NCBI RefSeq assembly: GCF_026153355.1
Contig: NZ_CP110636.1
Location: forward strand, 2,356,001-2,420,000
From: Streptomyces endophytica
GTDB lineage: Bacteria; Actinomycetota; Actinomycetes; Streptomycetales; Streptomycetaceae
DNA length: 64,000 nucleotides
Direction: 5' to 3'
Of this stretch, positions 8,308 through 17,879 are shown in pieces. Position 1 is the stretch's first letter, and each line of letters begins with the position of its first letter. The translations under genes were made by a program, and so were the position numbers. The notes beneath the pieces are model-generated. The model did not search any database and was not told the DNA's origin. It saw only the letters and a program-made list of their open reading frames with translations.

Positions 8308-9021
8308 ATGAACCAGAGCAGCAACGACGTCTCCGCCGGCAACAACGGTGACGACATCACCGTCGTCCACCTCATGCGGCACGGTGAGGTGCACAACCCG
8401 GAGGGCGTGCTGTACGGGCGCCGGCCCGGCTACCACCTCTCCGAGCTGGGGCGGAAGATGGCCGACCGGGTCGCCGAGCACCTCGCGGACCGGGACGTCA
8501 CCCATGTCGTCGCCTCGCCGCTGGAGCGGGCCCAGGAGACCGCGACGCCGATCGCCGCGGCGCACGGCCTCGACCTGGCCACCGACGAGCGGCTGATCGA
8601 GGCGGCCAACGTCTTCGAGGGCAAGACCTTCGGGGTCGGTGACGGGGCGCTCAAGAAGCCCGGCAACTGGAAGTACCTGACGAATCCGTTCCGGCCCTCG
8701 TGGGGCGAGCCGTACCTCGAACAGGTCGTACGGATGATGGCGGCGCTCGGCGCGGCGCGGGACGCGGCGCGCGGGCACGAGGCGGTGGCGGTCAGCCACC
8801 AGCTGCCGATCTGGATCGTGCGCAGCTTCGCGGAGCGGCGGCGGCTGTGGCACGACCCGCGGAAGCGGCAGTGCACGCTGGCCTCGCTGACGTCGTTCAC
8901 GTTCCACGGCGACAAGATCATTTCGGTGGGGTACAGCGAACCGGCGCGCGACCTGGTTCCCTCCCACCTCCTGGCCGGCGCCAAACCGGTGAAGGGGAAG
9001 AGCAAGGCCTACGGGGCCTGA
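8308..9021 (+). CDS. Histidine phosphatase family protein
   Basis: 237 residues. The phosphoglycerate-mutase-like catalytic signature HLMRHGEVHN near residue 20 carries the phosphorylated histidine. Further conserved parts are VVASPLERAQETATPIA (catalytic Arg region) and EAVAVSHQLPIWIV (second His). The protein is cytoplasmic and its substrate is unknown. The start has GGGGGAA 4 nt upstream and lies 7 nt after the hemL stop, so the two form an operon. The C terminus is basic and non-conserved. Confidence 0.9.
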   Translation: MNQSSNDVSAGNNGDDITVVHLMRHGEVHNPEGVLYGRRPGYHLSELGRKMADRVAEHLADRDVTHVVASPLERAQETATPIAAAHGLDLATDERLIEAANVFEGKTFGVGDGALKKPGNWKYLTNPFRPSWGEPYLEQVVRMMAALGAARDAARGHEAVAVSHQLPIWIVRSFAERRRLWHDPRKRQCTLASLTSFTFHGDKIISVGYSEPARDLVPSHLLAGAKPVKGKSKAYGA

Positions 9022-9169
9022 CACTGCATCAGGTGGCGGAACGTCACAGGCAAGCAAAAATGGAATATCCGGCCGATTAACCCGGTGTCCCGGTGCTCAA
9101 CATGCCCTCCTCTCGATTGTCCGTTTATATGGATATCGAGTTCCGGCGAGCACGGATGGGGACGAGGGT

Positions 9170-10395
9170 ATGCGCGCGATCAGTCGGCGAAACCTGCTGG
9201 GCCTGGGAGTCGGAGCGGCCGCGGCGCTGGGCGTCGCCGGCTGCTCCACGTCCGGCCCGCAGGTGAGCGTCGACAAGCGGAAGGTCACGAGCTCCGTCCA
9301 GGCCCGCCCCAAGCTCATCGGTGACGGCTCGACAGCGAATTACGGTGCGCAGCCGAACCAGCCGAAAGCACCTGAACGGATGGAGCCCGGACAGACCCCG
9401 CCGCAGTTCGTGGTCTTCTCCTGGGACGGCGCGGGAGAGGTCGGCAACGGCCTCTTCCCCCGCTTTCTCCAGCTCGCCAAGGACCACGGCGCGGCCATGA
9501 CCTTCTTCCTCTCCGGCCTCTATCTCCTGCCGGAATCCCAAAAACACCTCTACGAGCCGCCGAACAACCCGCCCGGCGCCTCCGCCATCGGCTACCTCGC
9601 CGACTACCACATCAGGGAGACGCTGAGGTACGTGCGCCAGGCCTGGCTGGACGGCCACGAGATCGGCACCCATTTCAACGGCCACTTCTGCGGCGACGCC
9701 CCGACCTCGGTCAAACACTGGAGCCCCCGCCAGTGGTACTCCGAGATCGACCAGGCGATGGACTTCGTCACCAAATGGCGGACCAACACCGGCTTCGCCG
9801 AGGTCGACCCGCTGCCGTTCGATTACCGGCAGGAATTGGTCGGCGGCCGCACGCCCTGTCTGCTCGGCCAGAGGAATCTGCTGCCCGCCGCCCGGGAACT
9901 CGGCTGGCGCTATGACGCCAGTTCGCCCGGCGGCCTCCAGATGTGGCCGAAGAAGAAATTCGGCGTCTGGGACTTCCCACTCCAGCAGATTCCGTTCCCG
10001 GGGCACTCTTTCGAGGTGCTCTCGATGGACTACAACATCCTCGCCAACCAGTCCAGGAACTCCACCAAGGCCCCGCCGGCCAATTATCCCGGCTGGCGGC
10101 AGCAGGCCACCGACGCGTACATCTCCGGATTCCGCCGCGCCTACGAAACCAACCGCGCCCCCTCTTCATCGGCAACCACTTCGAGGAGTGGAACGGCGGC
10201 ATCTACATGGACGCCGTCGAGGACGCCCTCAAGCACATCGCCAACGAGCAGAACCGCGATGTCCATCTGGTGTCGTTCCGGCAGTTCACCGACTGGCTCG
10301 ACGCCCAGGACCCCGAGGTGGTGCGCCGGCTCCAGGAGGTCCCGGTCGGCCGGCGGCCCGCCGAGGGCTGGAAGGAGTACCTGTCGGTCGCGTAG
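9170..10395 (+). CDS. Secreted lipoprotein, polysaccharide deacetylase-like (frameshifted)
   Basis: About 408 residues once one base is restored. The N terminus is a Tat/lipoprotein-like signal (RRNLLGLGVGAAAALGVAGC) with a lipobox cysteine. The mature part has FVVFSWDGAGE and DGHEIGTHFNGHFCG, the Asp and His-x-x-x-His metal motifs of the NodB carbohydrate-esterase 4 fold. It therefore probably acts on an extracellular or cell-wall polysaccharide. The frame breaks in a CCCCC run at 10158-10162; one extra C joins it to the second frame, which continues APLFIGNHFEEWNGGIYMDA to the stop at 10395. It lies between the phosphatase and the cytochrome c maturation genes. Confidence 0.82.
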
Positions 10396-10536
10396 CGGCG
10401 TGGCCCCGTGACCATGTAACCGAGCCACCGCGCGACAGGCTGGAGGCAGAGCGGAGGCGGACCCGGGGCAGGTCGGGGACAGGCCGGGCGAGGGGGGCGC
10501 GGAAGATCCGCAAATGGCCCATGCGAAACTTTTCAC

Positions 10537-11148
10537 ATGAGTGCTGACGCCCCACGCCGCCGCACGCGCCGCCGCCGGATCATCCTGCTCGCCGCAGGGG
10601 CCGCGGCCGCCTCGCTGTCGCTGAGCGCCTGCGGAGACGGCGCCTCCGGAGGCTCGGCCCAGACCCGTTTCGTCCAGGGCAAGGACGGCGTCGACACCGT
10701 CAAGAAGGCCGACCGGCAGCCCGCCCCCGACCTGTCCGGCGAGACCACCACCGGCAAGAAGCTCGACGTCGCCGACTACAAGGGCAAGATCGTCATCCTC
10801 AACGTCTGGGGCTCCTGGTGCGGCCCCTGCATCGCCGAGGCGCCGAACTTCGCCAAGGTCGCCAAGGAGACCAGCGGCAAGGGCGTCCAGTTCATCGGGA
10901 TCAACACCCGCGACTCCGAGAAGTCCCAGGCCACCAGCTTCGAGGAAGAGCACAAGGTGCCCTACCCGAGCCTGTTCGACCCCACCGGCCGGCTCATGCT
11001 GCGCTTCCCCAAGGGCAGCCTCAACCCGCAGTCCATCCCCTCCACGATCGCCATCGACCGGCACGGCAAGATCGCCGCCCGCTCGATCGGGCCGCTCACC
11101 GAGGACGAACTGCGCAGCATGGTCAAGCCGCTGATCGCCGAGAAGTGA
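10537..11148 (+). CDS. ResA/TlpA-type thiol-disulfide oxidoreductase lipoprotein
   Basis: 203 residues. A basic N terminus and hydrophobic segment end in the lipobox LSAC, so the protein is probably anchored outside the membrane. The thioredoxin fold has the active site [14 protein letters not shown] and the cis-proline region [11 protein letters not shown]. In system II cytochrome c maturation this protein reduces the CXXCH disulfide of apocytochrome c before haem ligation. It is the first gene of a tight operon with ccdA, resB and ccsB. No clear ribosome site precedes the ATG; an uncertain start within a few codons is possible. Confidence 0.92.
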   Translation: MSADAPRRRTRRRRIILLAAGAAAASLSLSACGDGASGGSAQTRFVQGKDGVDTVKKADRQPAPDLSGETTTGKKLDVADYKGKIVILNVWGSWCGPCIAEAPNFAKVAKETSGKGVQFIGINTRDSEKSQATSFEEEHKVPYPSLFDPTGRLMLRFPKGSLNPQSIPSTIAIDRHGKIAARSIGPLTEDELRSMVKPLIAEK

Positions 11149-11159
11149 TCCCGCCAGAG

Positions 11160-11924
11160 ATGGAACTCACCCAGCTCGCCGTTGTCGCCGACCCCACCGT
11201 CTCCACCGGCACCCTCTTCGCCGCCGTCCCCATCGCGCTCCTCGCCGGACTCGTCTCCTTCTTCTCCCCCTGCGTCCTGCCGCTGGTCCCCGGCTACATG
11301 TCGTACGTGACCGGCGTCACCGGCACCGACCTCGGCGAGGCCCGCCGCGGCCGGATGCTCGCCGGCGCCGGCCTCTTCATCCTCGGCTTCACCGCCGTCT
11401 TCGTCTCCGGCGGCGCCCTCTTCGGCTTCTTCGGCAAGACCCTGCTGGACTACAAGGACGTCATCTCCCGCGTCCTCGGCGCCCTGCTGATCCTCTTCGG
11501 ACTGGCCTTCGCCGGCATCCTGCAACGCTTCGGGCAGCGCGAATTCCGCTTCCACAAGAAGCCCGCCATGGGCCTGGCCGGCGCGCCGTTCCTCGGCGTC
11601 CTCTTCGGCGTCGGCTGGACCCCCTGCCTCGGCCCCACCTTCGCCGCCGTCCAGACCCTCTCCTTCTACGACGCCAGCGCCGGCCGCGGCGCCCTGCTCA
11701 CCGTCGCCTACTGCTTCGGCCTCGGCGTGCCGTTCATCGCCGTCGCCCTGGCCTTCCGCCGCGTCCTCGGCGCCTTCGGCTGGGTCAAGCGGCACTACCA
11801 GTGGGTGATGCGGATCGGCGGCGGCATGATGGTCGTCCTCGGCGTCCTCCTCGTCACCGGCATCTGGGACAGCCTGATGTCCGAGCTCCAGAGCTGGGCA
11901 CAAAGCTCCACCGTTGGGATCTGA
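11160..11924 (+). CDS. ccdA: CcdA family cytochrome c biogenesis membrane protein
   Basis: 254 residues with about six membrane helices. It carries the two redox cysteines of the DsbD/CcdA core in [14 protein letters not shown] and [11 protein letters not shown]. It moves electrons from cytoplasmic thioredoxin across the membrane to the ResA-like protein. A GTG at 11145 overlaps the preceding stop (GTGA) and would add five residues; the ATG at 11160 is chosen by similarity of the predicted N terminus, but both are plausible. The gene is followed 3 nt later by resB. Confidence 0.93.
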   Translation: MELTQLAVVADPTVSTGTLFAAVPIALLAGLVSFFSPCVLPLVPGYMSYVTGVTGTDLGEARRGRMLAGAGLFILGFTAVFVSGGALFGFFGKTLLDYKDVISRVLGALLILFGLAFAGILQRFGQREFRFHKKPAMGLAGAPFLGVLFGVGWTPCLGPTFAAVQTLSFYDASAGRGALLTVAYCFGLGVPFIAVALAFRRVLGAFGWVKRHYQWVMRIGGGMMVVLGVLLVTGIWDSLMSELQSWAQSSTVGI

Positions 11925-11927
11925 TCG

Positions 11928-13709
11928 ATGTCCACCAAGACCGACACCCCCCGCGACCCCGGCACCGGCACCCCCGGCACCGACGACACGGGCAGCGACC
12001 TCGGCGCGGCCGGCTCCCAGCTCTCCACCGCGCCCCAGGAAGACGTCACCCTGCCCTCGCTCGGCCCGGTCGGCTGGGCCCGCTGGTTCTGGCGGCAGCT
12101 GACCTCCATGCGGGTCGCGCTGCTGCTGCTGTTCCTGCTGTCGATCGGCGCCATCCCCGGCTCGCTGATCCCGCAGACCAGCATCGACCCCGTCAAGGTC
12201 GACCAGTTCAAGGCCGACCACCCCACCCTCGGCGACGTCTACGACAAGCTGGGGATGTTCCACGTCTACAGCTCGGTGTGGTTCTCCGCCATCTACCTGC
12301 TGCTGTTCATCTCCCTGATCGGCTGCATCATCCCGCGCAGCTGGCAGTTCGTCGGCCAGCTCCGCGGCCGCCCGCCGGCCGCCCCCCGCCGGCTTACCCG
12401 GCTGCCCGCCTACACCACCTGGCGCACCGACGCCGCCCCCGACGACGTGCTCGCCGCCGCCGAGCGGATGCTGAAGAAGCGCCGCTTCCGCGCCCACCGC
12501 GCCGGCACCGCGGTCGCCGCCGAGAAGGGCTACCTGCGCGAGGTCGGCAACCTCGTCTTCCACCTCGCGCTGATCGTGATGCTCGTCGCGTTCGCCGTCG
12601 GCAGCCTGTGGAAGTCCGAAGGCGGCAAGCTGATCACCGAGGGCGACGGCTTCGCCAACAGCCTCACCCAGTACGACGACTTCAAATCCGGCGCGTTCTT
12701 CGACACCGACACCATGGAGCCGTTCGGCTTCACCCTCGACAAGTTCGACGCGACCTACGAACGCTCCGGACCGCAGAAGGGCACCCCGCGGATCTTCCGC
12801 GCCCACATCCGGTACTTCTCCGGCGCCGACGGCAAGGAACACAAGACCACCGTCGAGGTGAACACCCCCCTCGACATCGCCGGCTCCAAGGTCTACCTGC
12901 TCTCCCACGGCTACTCGCCCGACGTCACCGTCAAGGACGGCCGCGGCAAGACCGTCTACAACGGCGCCGTGCCCTTCCTCCCCCAGGACCCGAAGAACTT
13001 CACCTCCACCGGTGTCGTCAAGGTCCCCGGCGCCCGCACCAAGGACGACAAGCCCAACCAGCTCGGCTTCCAGGGCTTCTTCGTCCCCACCTTCGGCGGC
13101 AAGGGCTCCGGCTCGATGTTCTCCACCTTCCCGGCCCTCGACAACCCGCGCCTGGTCCTCACCGCCTACCACGGCGACCTGGGCGTCGCCTCCGGCCTGC
13201 CGCAGAACGTCTACCAGCTGAACAAGAAAGACCTGAAGCAGTACCAGGTCGACGGCCGCGCGGTCGCCCAGATGATGAAGCCCGGCGAGACCATGAAGCT
13301 CCCCGGCGGTGACGGCAGCATCACCTTCAACGGCGTCAAGACCTGGGCCAGCTTCAAGATCAGCCACCAGCCCGGCAACGGTCTCGCCCTCACCGGCGCG
13401 GTCGCCGCCCTCCTCGGCCTGGCCGGCTCCCTCTTCATCCAGCGGCGCCGCGTCTGGGTACGCGCCGAACGCGGCGAGGAGGACGGCGTCACCGTCGTCG
13501 AGATGGCCGGACTCGGCCGCAGCGAATCCGCCCGCCTCCCCGAGGAACTCGGCGACCTCGCCGCGGCCCTGGAGCCCGACGCCCCCCTCGCCGCGCACCC
13601 CGACCCCGCCCCGGACGCCGGACCCACCCCCGCCACCCCCTTGGAAGACCCCGCGGAGCCCACCGACTCCGACGGTCCTGCTGACCCCTCCGAAGGAGCG
13701 CGCGCGTGA
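11928..13709 (+). CDS. resB: Cytochrome c biogenesis protein ResB
   Basis: 593 residues. After a polar N terminus come the first transmembrane helices (MRVALLLLFLLSIGAIPGSL), the conserved PQTSIDP region and a second helix pair. A large extracytoplasmic domain and a final helix (GLALTGAVAALLGLAGSLFI) follow, as in PF05140. The acidic/Pro-rich C-terminal tail is not conserved. ResB pairs with CcsB to export haem and attach it to apocytochrome c. The gene sits between ccdA and ccsB, with the ccsB start overlapping its stop (GTGA). Confidence 0.94.
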   Translation: MSTKTDTPRDPGTGTPGTDDTGSDLGAAGSQLSTAPQEDVTLPSLGPVGWARWFWRQLTSMRVALLLLFLLSIGAIPGSLIPQTSIDPVKVDQFKADHPTLGDVYDKLGMFHVYSSVWFSAIYLLLFISLIGCIIPRSWQFVGQLRGRPPAAPRRLTRLPAYTTWRTDAAPDDVLAAAERMLKKRRFRAHRAGTAVAAEKGYLREVGNLVFHLALIVMLVAFAVGSLWKSEGGKLITEGDGFANSLTQYDDFKSGAFFDTDTMEPFGFTLDKFDATYERSGPQKGTPRIFRAHIRYFSGADGKEHKTTVEVNTPLDIAGSKVYLLSHGYSPDVTVKDGRGKTVYNGAVPFLPQDPKNFTSTGVVKVPGARTKDDKPNQLGFQGFFVPTFGGKGSGSMFSTFPALDNPRLVLTAYHGDLGVASGLPQNVYQLNKKDLKQYQVDGRAVAQMMKPGETMKLPGGDGSITFNGVKTWASFKISHQPGNGLALTGAVAALLGLAGSLFIQRRRVWVRAERGEEDGVTVVEMAGLGRSESARLPEELGDLAAALEPDAPLAAHPDPAPDAGPTPATPLEDPAEPTDSDGPADPSEGARA

Positions 13710-14794
13710 ACCTCGCCGCCGCAGCCAACGAGACACTGGCGCACAACAGCAATGTCCTGGTCTATTCGGCCATGGCGATCTACACCCTCGCCTTCGTCGC
13801 GCACATGGCCGAGTGGGTGTTCGGCAGCCGCAGCAAGGTCGCCCGCACCGCCGCCGCCCTCACCCCGAACGCCACCGCGGCGGCGCCCGCCACCGTCACC
13901 GCCGAACGCCAGGGCGGCGGCACCGCCGTACTGGAACGGCCCAAGGTCATCACCAAGTCCGCGGCCGGCAGCCGCGACGTCCCCGACGGCCCCGGTGCCG
14001 CCGGCGGCACCGAGAAGGGCGACCTCTACGGCCGCATCGCCATCTCGCTGACCGTCCTCGCCTGGGCGCTCCACGTCGGCGGCGTCATCACCCGTGCCCT
14101 GTCCGTACAGCGTGCCCCCTGGGGCAACATGTACGAGTTCTCCACCACCTTCGCCGCCGTCGCCACCGGCATCTACCTGCTGCTGCTCGTCCTGAAGAAG
14201 AACGTCCGGTGGATCGGCCTGCCCCTGATCACCACCGTCCTGCTCGACCTCGGCCTCGCCGTGTCGGTGCTCTACACCGCCAGCGACCAGCTCGTCCCCG
14301 CGCTGCACTCCTACTGGCTGTGGATCCACGTCAGCTGCGCGATCCTCTCCGGCGCCGTCCTCTACCTCGGCGCCGTCGCCACCCTGCTGTTCCTCTTCCG
14401 CGACCGCCACGAGGCCAAGCTCGCCGACCCCGCCGGCAAGCAGCCCGGCGCCTTCGCCTCCTCCGTCCTGGAGCGGCTGCCCTCCGCCGCCTCCCTGGAC
14501 AAGTTCGCCTACCGCGTCAACGCCACCGTCTTCCCCCTGTGGACGTTCACGATCATCGCGGGCGCCATCTGGGCCGAGGCCGCCTGGGGCCGCTACTGGG
14601 GCTGGGACCCCAAGGAGGTCTGGTCCTTCATCACCTGGGTCGCCTACGCCGGTTACCTGCACGCCCGCGCCACCGCCGGCTGGAAGGGCCGCAAGGCCGC
14701 CTGGCTCGGCCTGATCGCCTTCGCCTGCTACCTCTTCAACTACTACGGCGTGAACATCTTCGTCACCGGCCTGCACTCCTACGCCGGCGTCTGA
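13706..14794 (+). CDS. ccsB: Cytochrome c biogenesis protein CcsB (CcsA/ResC type)
   Basis: 362 residues, polytopic. The haem-handling tryptophan-rich WWD motif is present as WGRYWGWDPKEVWS, with conserved histidines in neighbouring loops (WALHVGGV, LHSYWLWIHV). With ResB it forms the cytochrome c synthetase. The GTG start has AAGGAG 6 nt upstream and overlaps the resB stop. The residue 45-95 region is an Ala-rich insertion between the first helix and the core. It is the last gene of the operon, followed by a strong hairpin. Confidence 0.95.
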   Translation: MNLAAAANETLAHNSNVLVYSAMAIYTLAFVAHMAEWVFGSRSKVARTAAALTPNATAAAPATVTAERQGGGTAVLERPKVITKSAAGSRDVPDGPGAAGGTEKGDLYGRIAISLTVLAWALHVGGVITRALSVQRAPWGNMYEFSTTFAAVATGIYLLLLVLKKNVRWIGLPLITTVLLDLGLAVSVLYTASDQLVPALHSYWLWIHVSCAILSGAVLYLGAVATLLFLFRDRHEAKLADPAGKQPGAFASSVLERLPSAASLDKFAYRVNATVFPLWTFTIIAGAIWAEAAWGRYWGWDPKEVWSFITWVAYAGYLHARATAGWKGRKAAWLGLIAFACYLFNYYGVNIFVTGLHSYAGV

Positions 14795-14811
14795 CCCGCC
14801 CGCACCACCGC

Positions 14812-14852
14812 GGTGCCGTACGGAACGCCCTCGGGCGCACCCGTACGGCACC
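14812..14852. terminator. Bidirectional hairpin between ccsB and the phospholipase gene
   Basis: GGTGCCGTACGG (14812-14823) and its perfect complement (14841-14852) enclose a 17-nt loop. There is no strong T run. It lies between two convergent genes, so it can serve both. Confidence 0.7.
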
Positions 14853-14920
14853 GTCGTCGTTCCACGGCCGGAATCCCACCGGACCCCGGCCCCGGCCCGC
14901 TCGCGCCGCCGGCCGCGACC

Positions 14921-16348
14921 TCACCGCCGCCGGCGCCGCCCCCGCTCCTGCCGCGGCGGCTCCTGCCCCGCCCCCGGCAGCGTCGGCTTCGGCAGATGCG
15001 CCACCTCCCACTGCGCCTCCGCCAGCTGCTCCGCCGTGTCGTCCGGCAGCCGCGGCGGCCGGCGCGCCGCGTGCCGGAAGCCGAACGCCGACGTCAGATC
15101 GCCGAACGCCGCCCGCCGCCAGTCACTGATGTTCGGCTCCGCCACACCCGTCCAGCGCTCCAGGAACTGCAGCACCGACGTGTGGTCGAACGGATCACCG
15201 GCCGCCCAGCCGCCCACCGTCCACGGCGACACGATCAGGCACGGCACCCGGAAGCCACCGCCGATCGGCAGCCCCCGAACGAACTCGTCCTTGGTCCCCG
15301 GCGGCGGCACCGGCGGCGGCACATGATCGAAGAGCCCGTCGTTCTCGTCGTAGTTGAGGATGAAGACCGTCTTGGCCCACACCCGCGGATTCGACGCGAT
15401 CGCCTCCAGCTTCTGCGCCACGTAGTCCGCGCCCGCCGCCGGCAGATAGTCCGGGTGCTCCGACTGGTGACTCGTCGGGATCAGCCACGACACCGCCGGC
15501 AGCCGGTCATTGCGCGCGTCGTCCTCGAACGTGCCGGCCGGCTGCGGCCGCACCCCCCGCTCGTACAGGGGATCGCCCGGCTGGGAGTCCCGGAACGTCT
15601 GGAACTGCTCCAGCAGGTTGCAGCCGTAGTCGTCCTCCTCCTGGTACACCTTCCAGCTGATCCCCGCGGCCTGAAGCCGCTCCGCGTACGTCGTCCAGCG
15701 GTACGGCTTCGGCGCGGTGTTGTTCAGCACCGGCCCGCCCAGCGTGCCGCCCGGGTCCAGGGTGCCGGTCATCCAGTACAGCCGGTTCGGCCAGGTCGGC
15801 CCGAAGACCGAGCAGAAGTAGTTGTCGCACAGCGTGAACGCCTCGGCCAGCGCGAACTGGAACGGGATGTCCTCCCGCGTGTGATAGCCCATCACATACG
15901 GGCCGTTGACCCCGTCCGCCTTGCGGTGCGCCGGCAGCCAGCGGTCCATCTTGCCGCCGTTCCACGCCTCGTGCTGCACCGACCAGGCATGACTCGTGGA
16001 GGGAATGGCCTGGGCGCTGGACGTGTGGGTGTTGAGCCGGAACGGCAGCAGATAGCCGTCCGGATTCTCCGCGTCCGGCTGGTGGAAGACGTCACGGCCG
16101 TCCGGGAGCGTCAGCGCGTCCGGGTCGGCGAAGCCGCGGACGCCGCGCAGCGTGCCGAAGTAGTGGTCGAACGACCGGTTTTCCTGCATGAGCATGACGA
16201 CGTGCTCGACGTCGTGCAGCGAACCGTGACGTGCGGGTCCGGCGGCGACGGCCTTTTGAACGCTGGGCGGCAGCAGAGTCAGCGCGGCGGCGCCACCGAT
16301 CGCGCCGGCCGCGGAGCCGAGGAGTCTGCGTCGGGTCATGTCGGGCAT
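14921..16348 (-). CDS. Tat-exported phospholipase C-like phosphoesterase
   Basis: 475 residues from the ATG at 16348 (GGGAGAG upstream); longer in-frame starts add only Pro-rich residues. The twin-arginine signal is MPDMTRRRLLGSAAGAIGGA, followed by a hydrophobic stretch and an AVAAGP cleavage region. The mature protein has the PF04185 hallmarks: EHVVMLMQENRSFDHYFGTL, CDNYFCSVFGPTWPNRLYWM, and ILNYDENDGLFDHVPPP with the metal-binding Asp/His. Members hydrolyse phospholipid or other phosphate esters outside the cell. The length is short, lacking the C-terminal domains of phosphocholine-specific enzymes. Confidence 0.9.
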   Translation of the reverse strand: MPDMTRRRLLGSAAGAIGGAAALTLLPPSVQKAVAAGPARHGSLHDVEHVVMLMQENRSFDHYFGTLRGVRGFADPDALTLPDGRDVFHQPDAENPDGYLLPFRLNTHTSSAQAIPSTSHAWSVQHEAWNGGKMDRWLPAHRKADGVNGPYVMGYHTREDIPFQFALAEAFTLCDNYFCSVFGPTWPNRLYWMTGTLDPGGTLGGPVLNNTAPKPYRWTTYAERLQAAGISWKVYQEEDDYGCNLLEQFQTFRDSQPGDPLYERGVRPQPAGTFEDDARNDRLPAVSWLIPTSHQSEHPDYLPAAGADYVAQKLEAIASNPRVWAKTVFILNYDENDGLFDHVPPPVPPPGTKDEFVRGLPIGGGFRVPCLIVSPWTVGGWAAGDPFDHTSVLQFLERWTGVAEPNISDWRRAAFGDLTSAFGFRHAARRPPRLPDDTAEQLAEAQWEVAHLPKPTLPGAGQEPPRQERGRRRRR

Positions 16349-16562
16349 ATGTGCCACTCTCCCTGAGTCGCGTGAGCCCTCAGTGGGCCGACATGACTGT
16401 GGCGGCGGGGGAGTTCCCGGGGCAGGGGGAGGCATCTGAACGCTGCGTCAATTGGCCATGAATTACCGTGAGTTGGCCAGACCGCGCTACGTCTCGTACG
16501 CCACGCGAAGCAGTCCCCCACGGACCGCGCGGTGGCCGGAATTACGCGTTTACCGACCTGCG

Positions 16563-17240
16563 TCAGGACACGCGGCCGAGCCCCGGAGTTCCCTCGGGTG
16601 CCGGGTACGGACGCTCCTCGGGCAGCAATCCGGCCGCCCCCGCCACGTCCCCCGCCGCCACCCGCGACCGCACCTCACGCGCCAGCCCGGTCACGTCCGT
16701 GATCCCCACCGTCCACTCGTCCGCGTACCGCCGCGACGCCTCCCCGGCCAGGCCCAGCTGCAGCGAACGGTACGGCAGCGCCCGCAACCACAGATCCCGC
16801 TCCGGATCCCACTGCACCCGCGCCGGCGCCTCCCTCAACTGCCGCCGCCAGGCATCCCGGTCCGCGTGCTCGCCCCGGTCGTAGTGCGACAGACACGCGT
16901 GCCGCAGCGCCCAGTCGAAACCCGCCCGGTCGATCTCCACCGCCAGCACCTTCTCCTGACCGGCCTTGGACGCCCAGCCGCAGCGGTACATCATCCAGAG
17001 GAACGACGGCTTGATCCACGTCATCCGCTCCCGCTTCCACGCCACCGGGAACCGCCCGTCCCGCGCCGCCGGAAGCCCCAGCTCGGGCGCGTACGCCTGA
17101 TAGACCGTGACGGTCCGTTCGGTGTGACGGGCGCGGATACGACGGACAGGCTCGGCGCCCGTGGGGGAGGTGGTGCCGGTGAGGTCGCTGATGACGGGCT
17201 CGCCGCTGACGGGCCCGGTGCCGGGCGGGACGGTGCTCAT
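16563..17240 (-). CDS. DUF4291 domain-containing protein
   Basis: 225 residues from the ATG at 17240, which has AGGATGG upstream. The core is the DUF4291 (PF14124) pattern: RRIRARHTERTVTVYQAYAP, MTWIKPSFLWMMYRCGWASK, QEKVLAVEIDRAGFDWAL, WDPERDLWLRALPYRSLQLG. The family is cytoplasmic and biochemically uncharacterised; nothing here assigns a reaction. It is transcribed away from the menaquinone genes, and its start is 123 bp from the stop of the PLDc_N gene on the same strand. Confidence 0.9.
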   Translation of the reverse strand: MSTVPPGTGPVSGEPVISDLTGTTSPTGAEPVRRIRARHTERTVTVYQAYAPELGLPAARDGRFPVAWKRERMTWIKPSFLWMMYRCGWASKAGQEKVLAVEIDRAGFDWALRHACLSHYDRGEHADRDAWRRQLREAPARVQWDPERDLWLRALPYRSLQLGLAGEASRRYADEWTVGITDVTGLAREVRSRVAAGDVAGAAGLLPEERPYPAPEGTPGLGRVS

Positions 17241-17362
17241 GAGCGGCCATCCTGGCGGAGGGTGATCGGGCGGGGCCACCGAATTGCGGACCGGCGGGAC
17301 CGCCGCACCGCGGACCGCGGGAGGTGCCGGCCACCGGCCGGCCGTCGATGCCCGGCCGAGCG

Positions 17363-17791
17363 CTAGTCCTTGGCCGACGGCGGCGTGTCCTCGTTGCCCT
17401 CCGACGCCTCACGGCTCCTGCGCCGCAGCTCCTCCTCGCGGCGCCGCAGATCCGCCTCCCAGTCCTTCAGCAGCGCCTCGTCCTTCTTGTTCTCCTCCTT
17501 GAGGGAACGCAGGAACTCCGGATTGTCGTCCGGCGCCACCCACTTCGCCGTGCTGTGGTTGCGGTGCCACTCCGCCGGCGTACTGCCGCCTCCGCCCGCG
17601 ACCGCGTGCCGGTGCTTACCCGCCACCAGCCACGCGATCGGACCGATCAGCACCTCGCCGAAGAGCAGGATGACGATCACCCAGACCACCTTCGGCAGCC
17701 CGCGCACCTGCGACTCGGGGGTGTTGAGGCAGTCGATGAACGCGTAGATCCACAGTGCCAGCACCAGAAGGAACGGCAGATACCTGAGCAT
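17363..17791 (-). CDS. PLD nuclease N-terminal domain membrane protein
   Basis: 142 residues. An N-terminal hydrophobic hairpin (FLLVLALWIYAFIDCLN, then VVWVIVILLFGEVLIGPIAW) matches the PLDc_N domain (PF13396). The usual phospholipase D catalytic domain is absent; instead there is a charged coiled-coil-like tail (LRRREEELRRRSREA). It is therefore a small membrane protein of unknown role. It diverges from the UbiD-type decarboxylase gene, a pairing I recall from other Streptomyces but have not checked. Confidence 0.85.
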   Translation of the reverse strand: MLRYLPFLLVLALWIYAFIDCLNTPESQVRGLPKVVWVIVILLFGEVLIGPIAWLVAGKHRHAVAGGGGSTPAEWHRNHSTAKWVAPDDNPEFLRSLKEENKKDEALLKDWEADLRRREEELRRRSREASEGNEDTPPSAKD

Positions 17792-17866
17792 TGCGGAACG
17801 GGCCCCCTGCAGACGACGGCGGCCCCTCGGCAGGGCCCGGTGACCCGCTCAGGGTAGTGCGTACCC

Positions 17867-17879
17867 GATACTGGAACGC
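17867..17879 (+). promoter_or_regulatory. Predicted leaderless -10 element of the UbiD-type gene
   Basis: GATACT (17867-17872) is followed by 7 nt and then the ATG at 17880, with no ribosome-binding site in between. No convincing -35 box is seen. Confidence 0.4.

Noticed and set aside
9170..10411. Deacetylase-like protein ending in the literal frame at 10411
   Set aside because: After 10160 the literal frame becomes Ser/Thr/Arg-rich with no conserved residues, while the next frame continues the domain to 10395.
10962..13736. Minus-strand open frame of about 920 codons across ccdA and resB
   Set aside because: Antisense to clearly conserved cytochrome c genes; Gly/Glu-rich composition with no recognisable motif.
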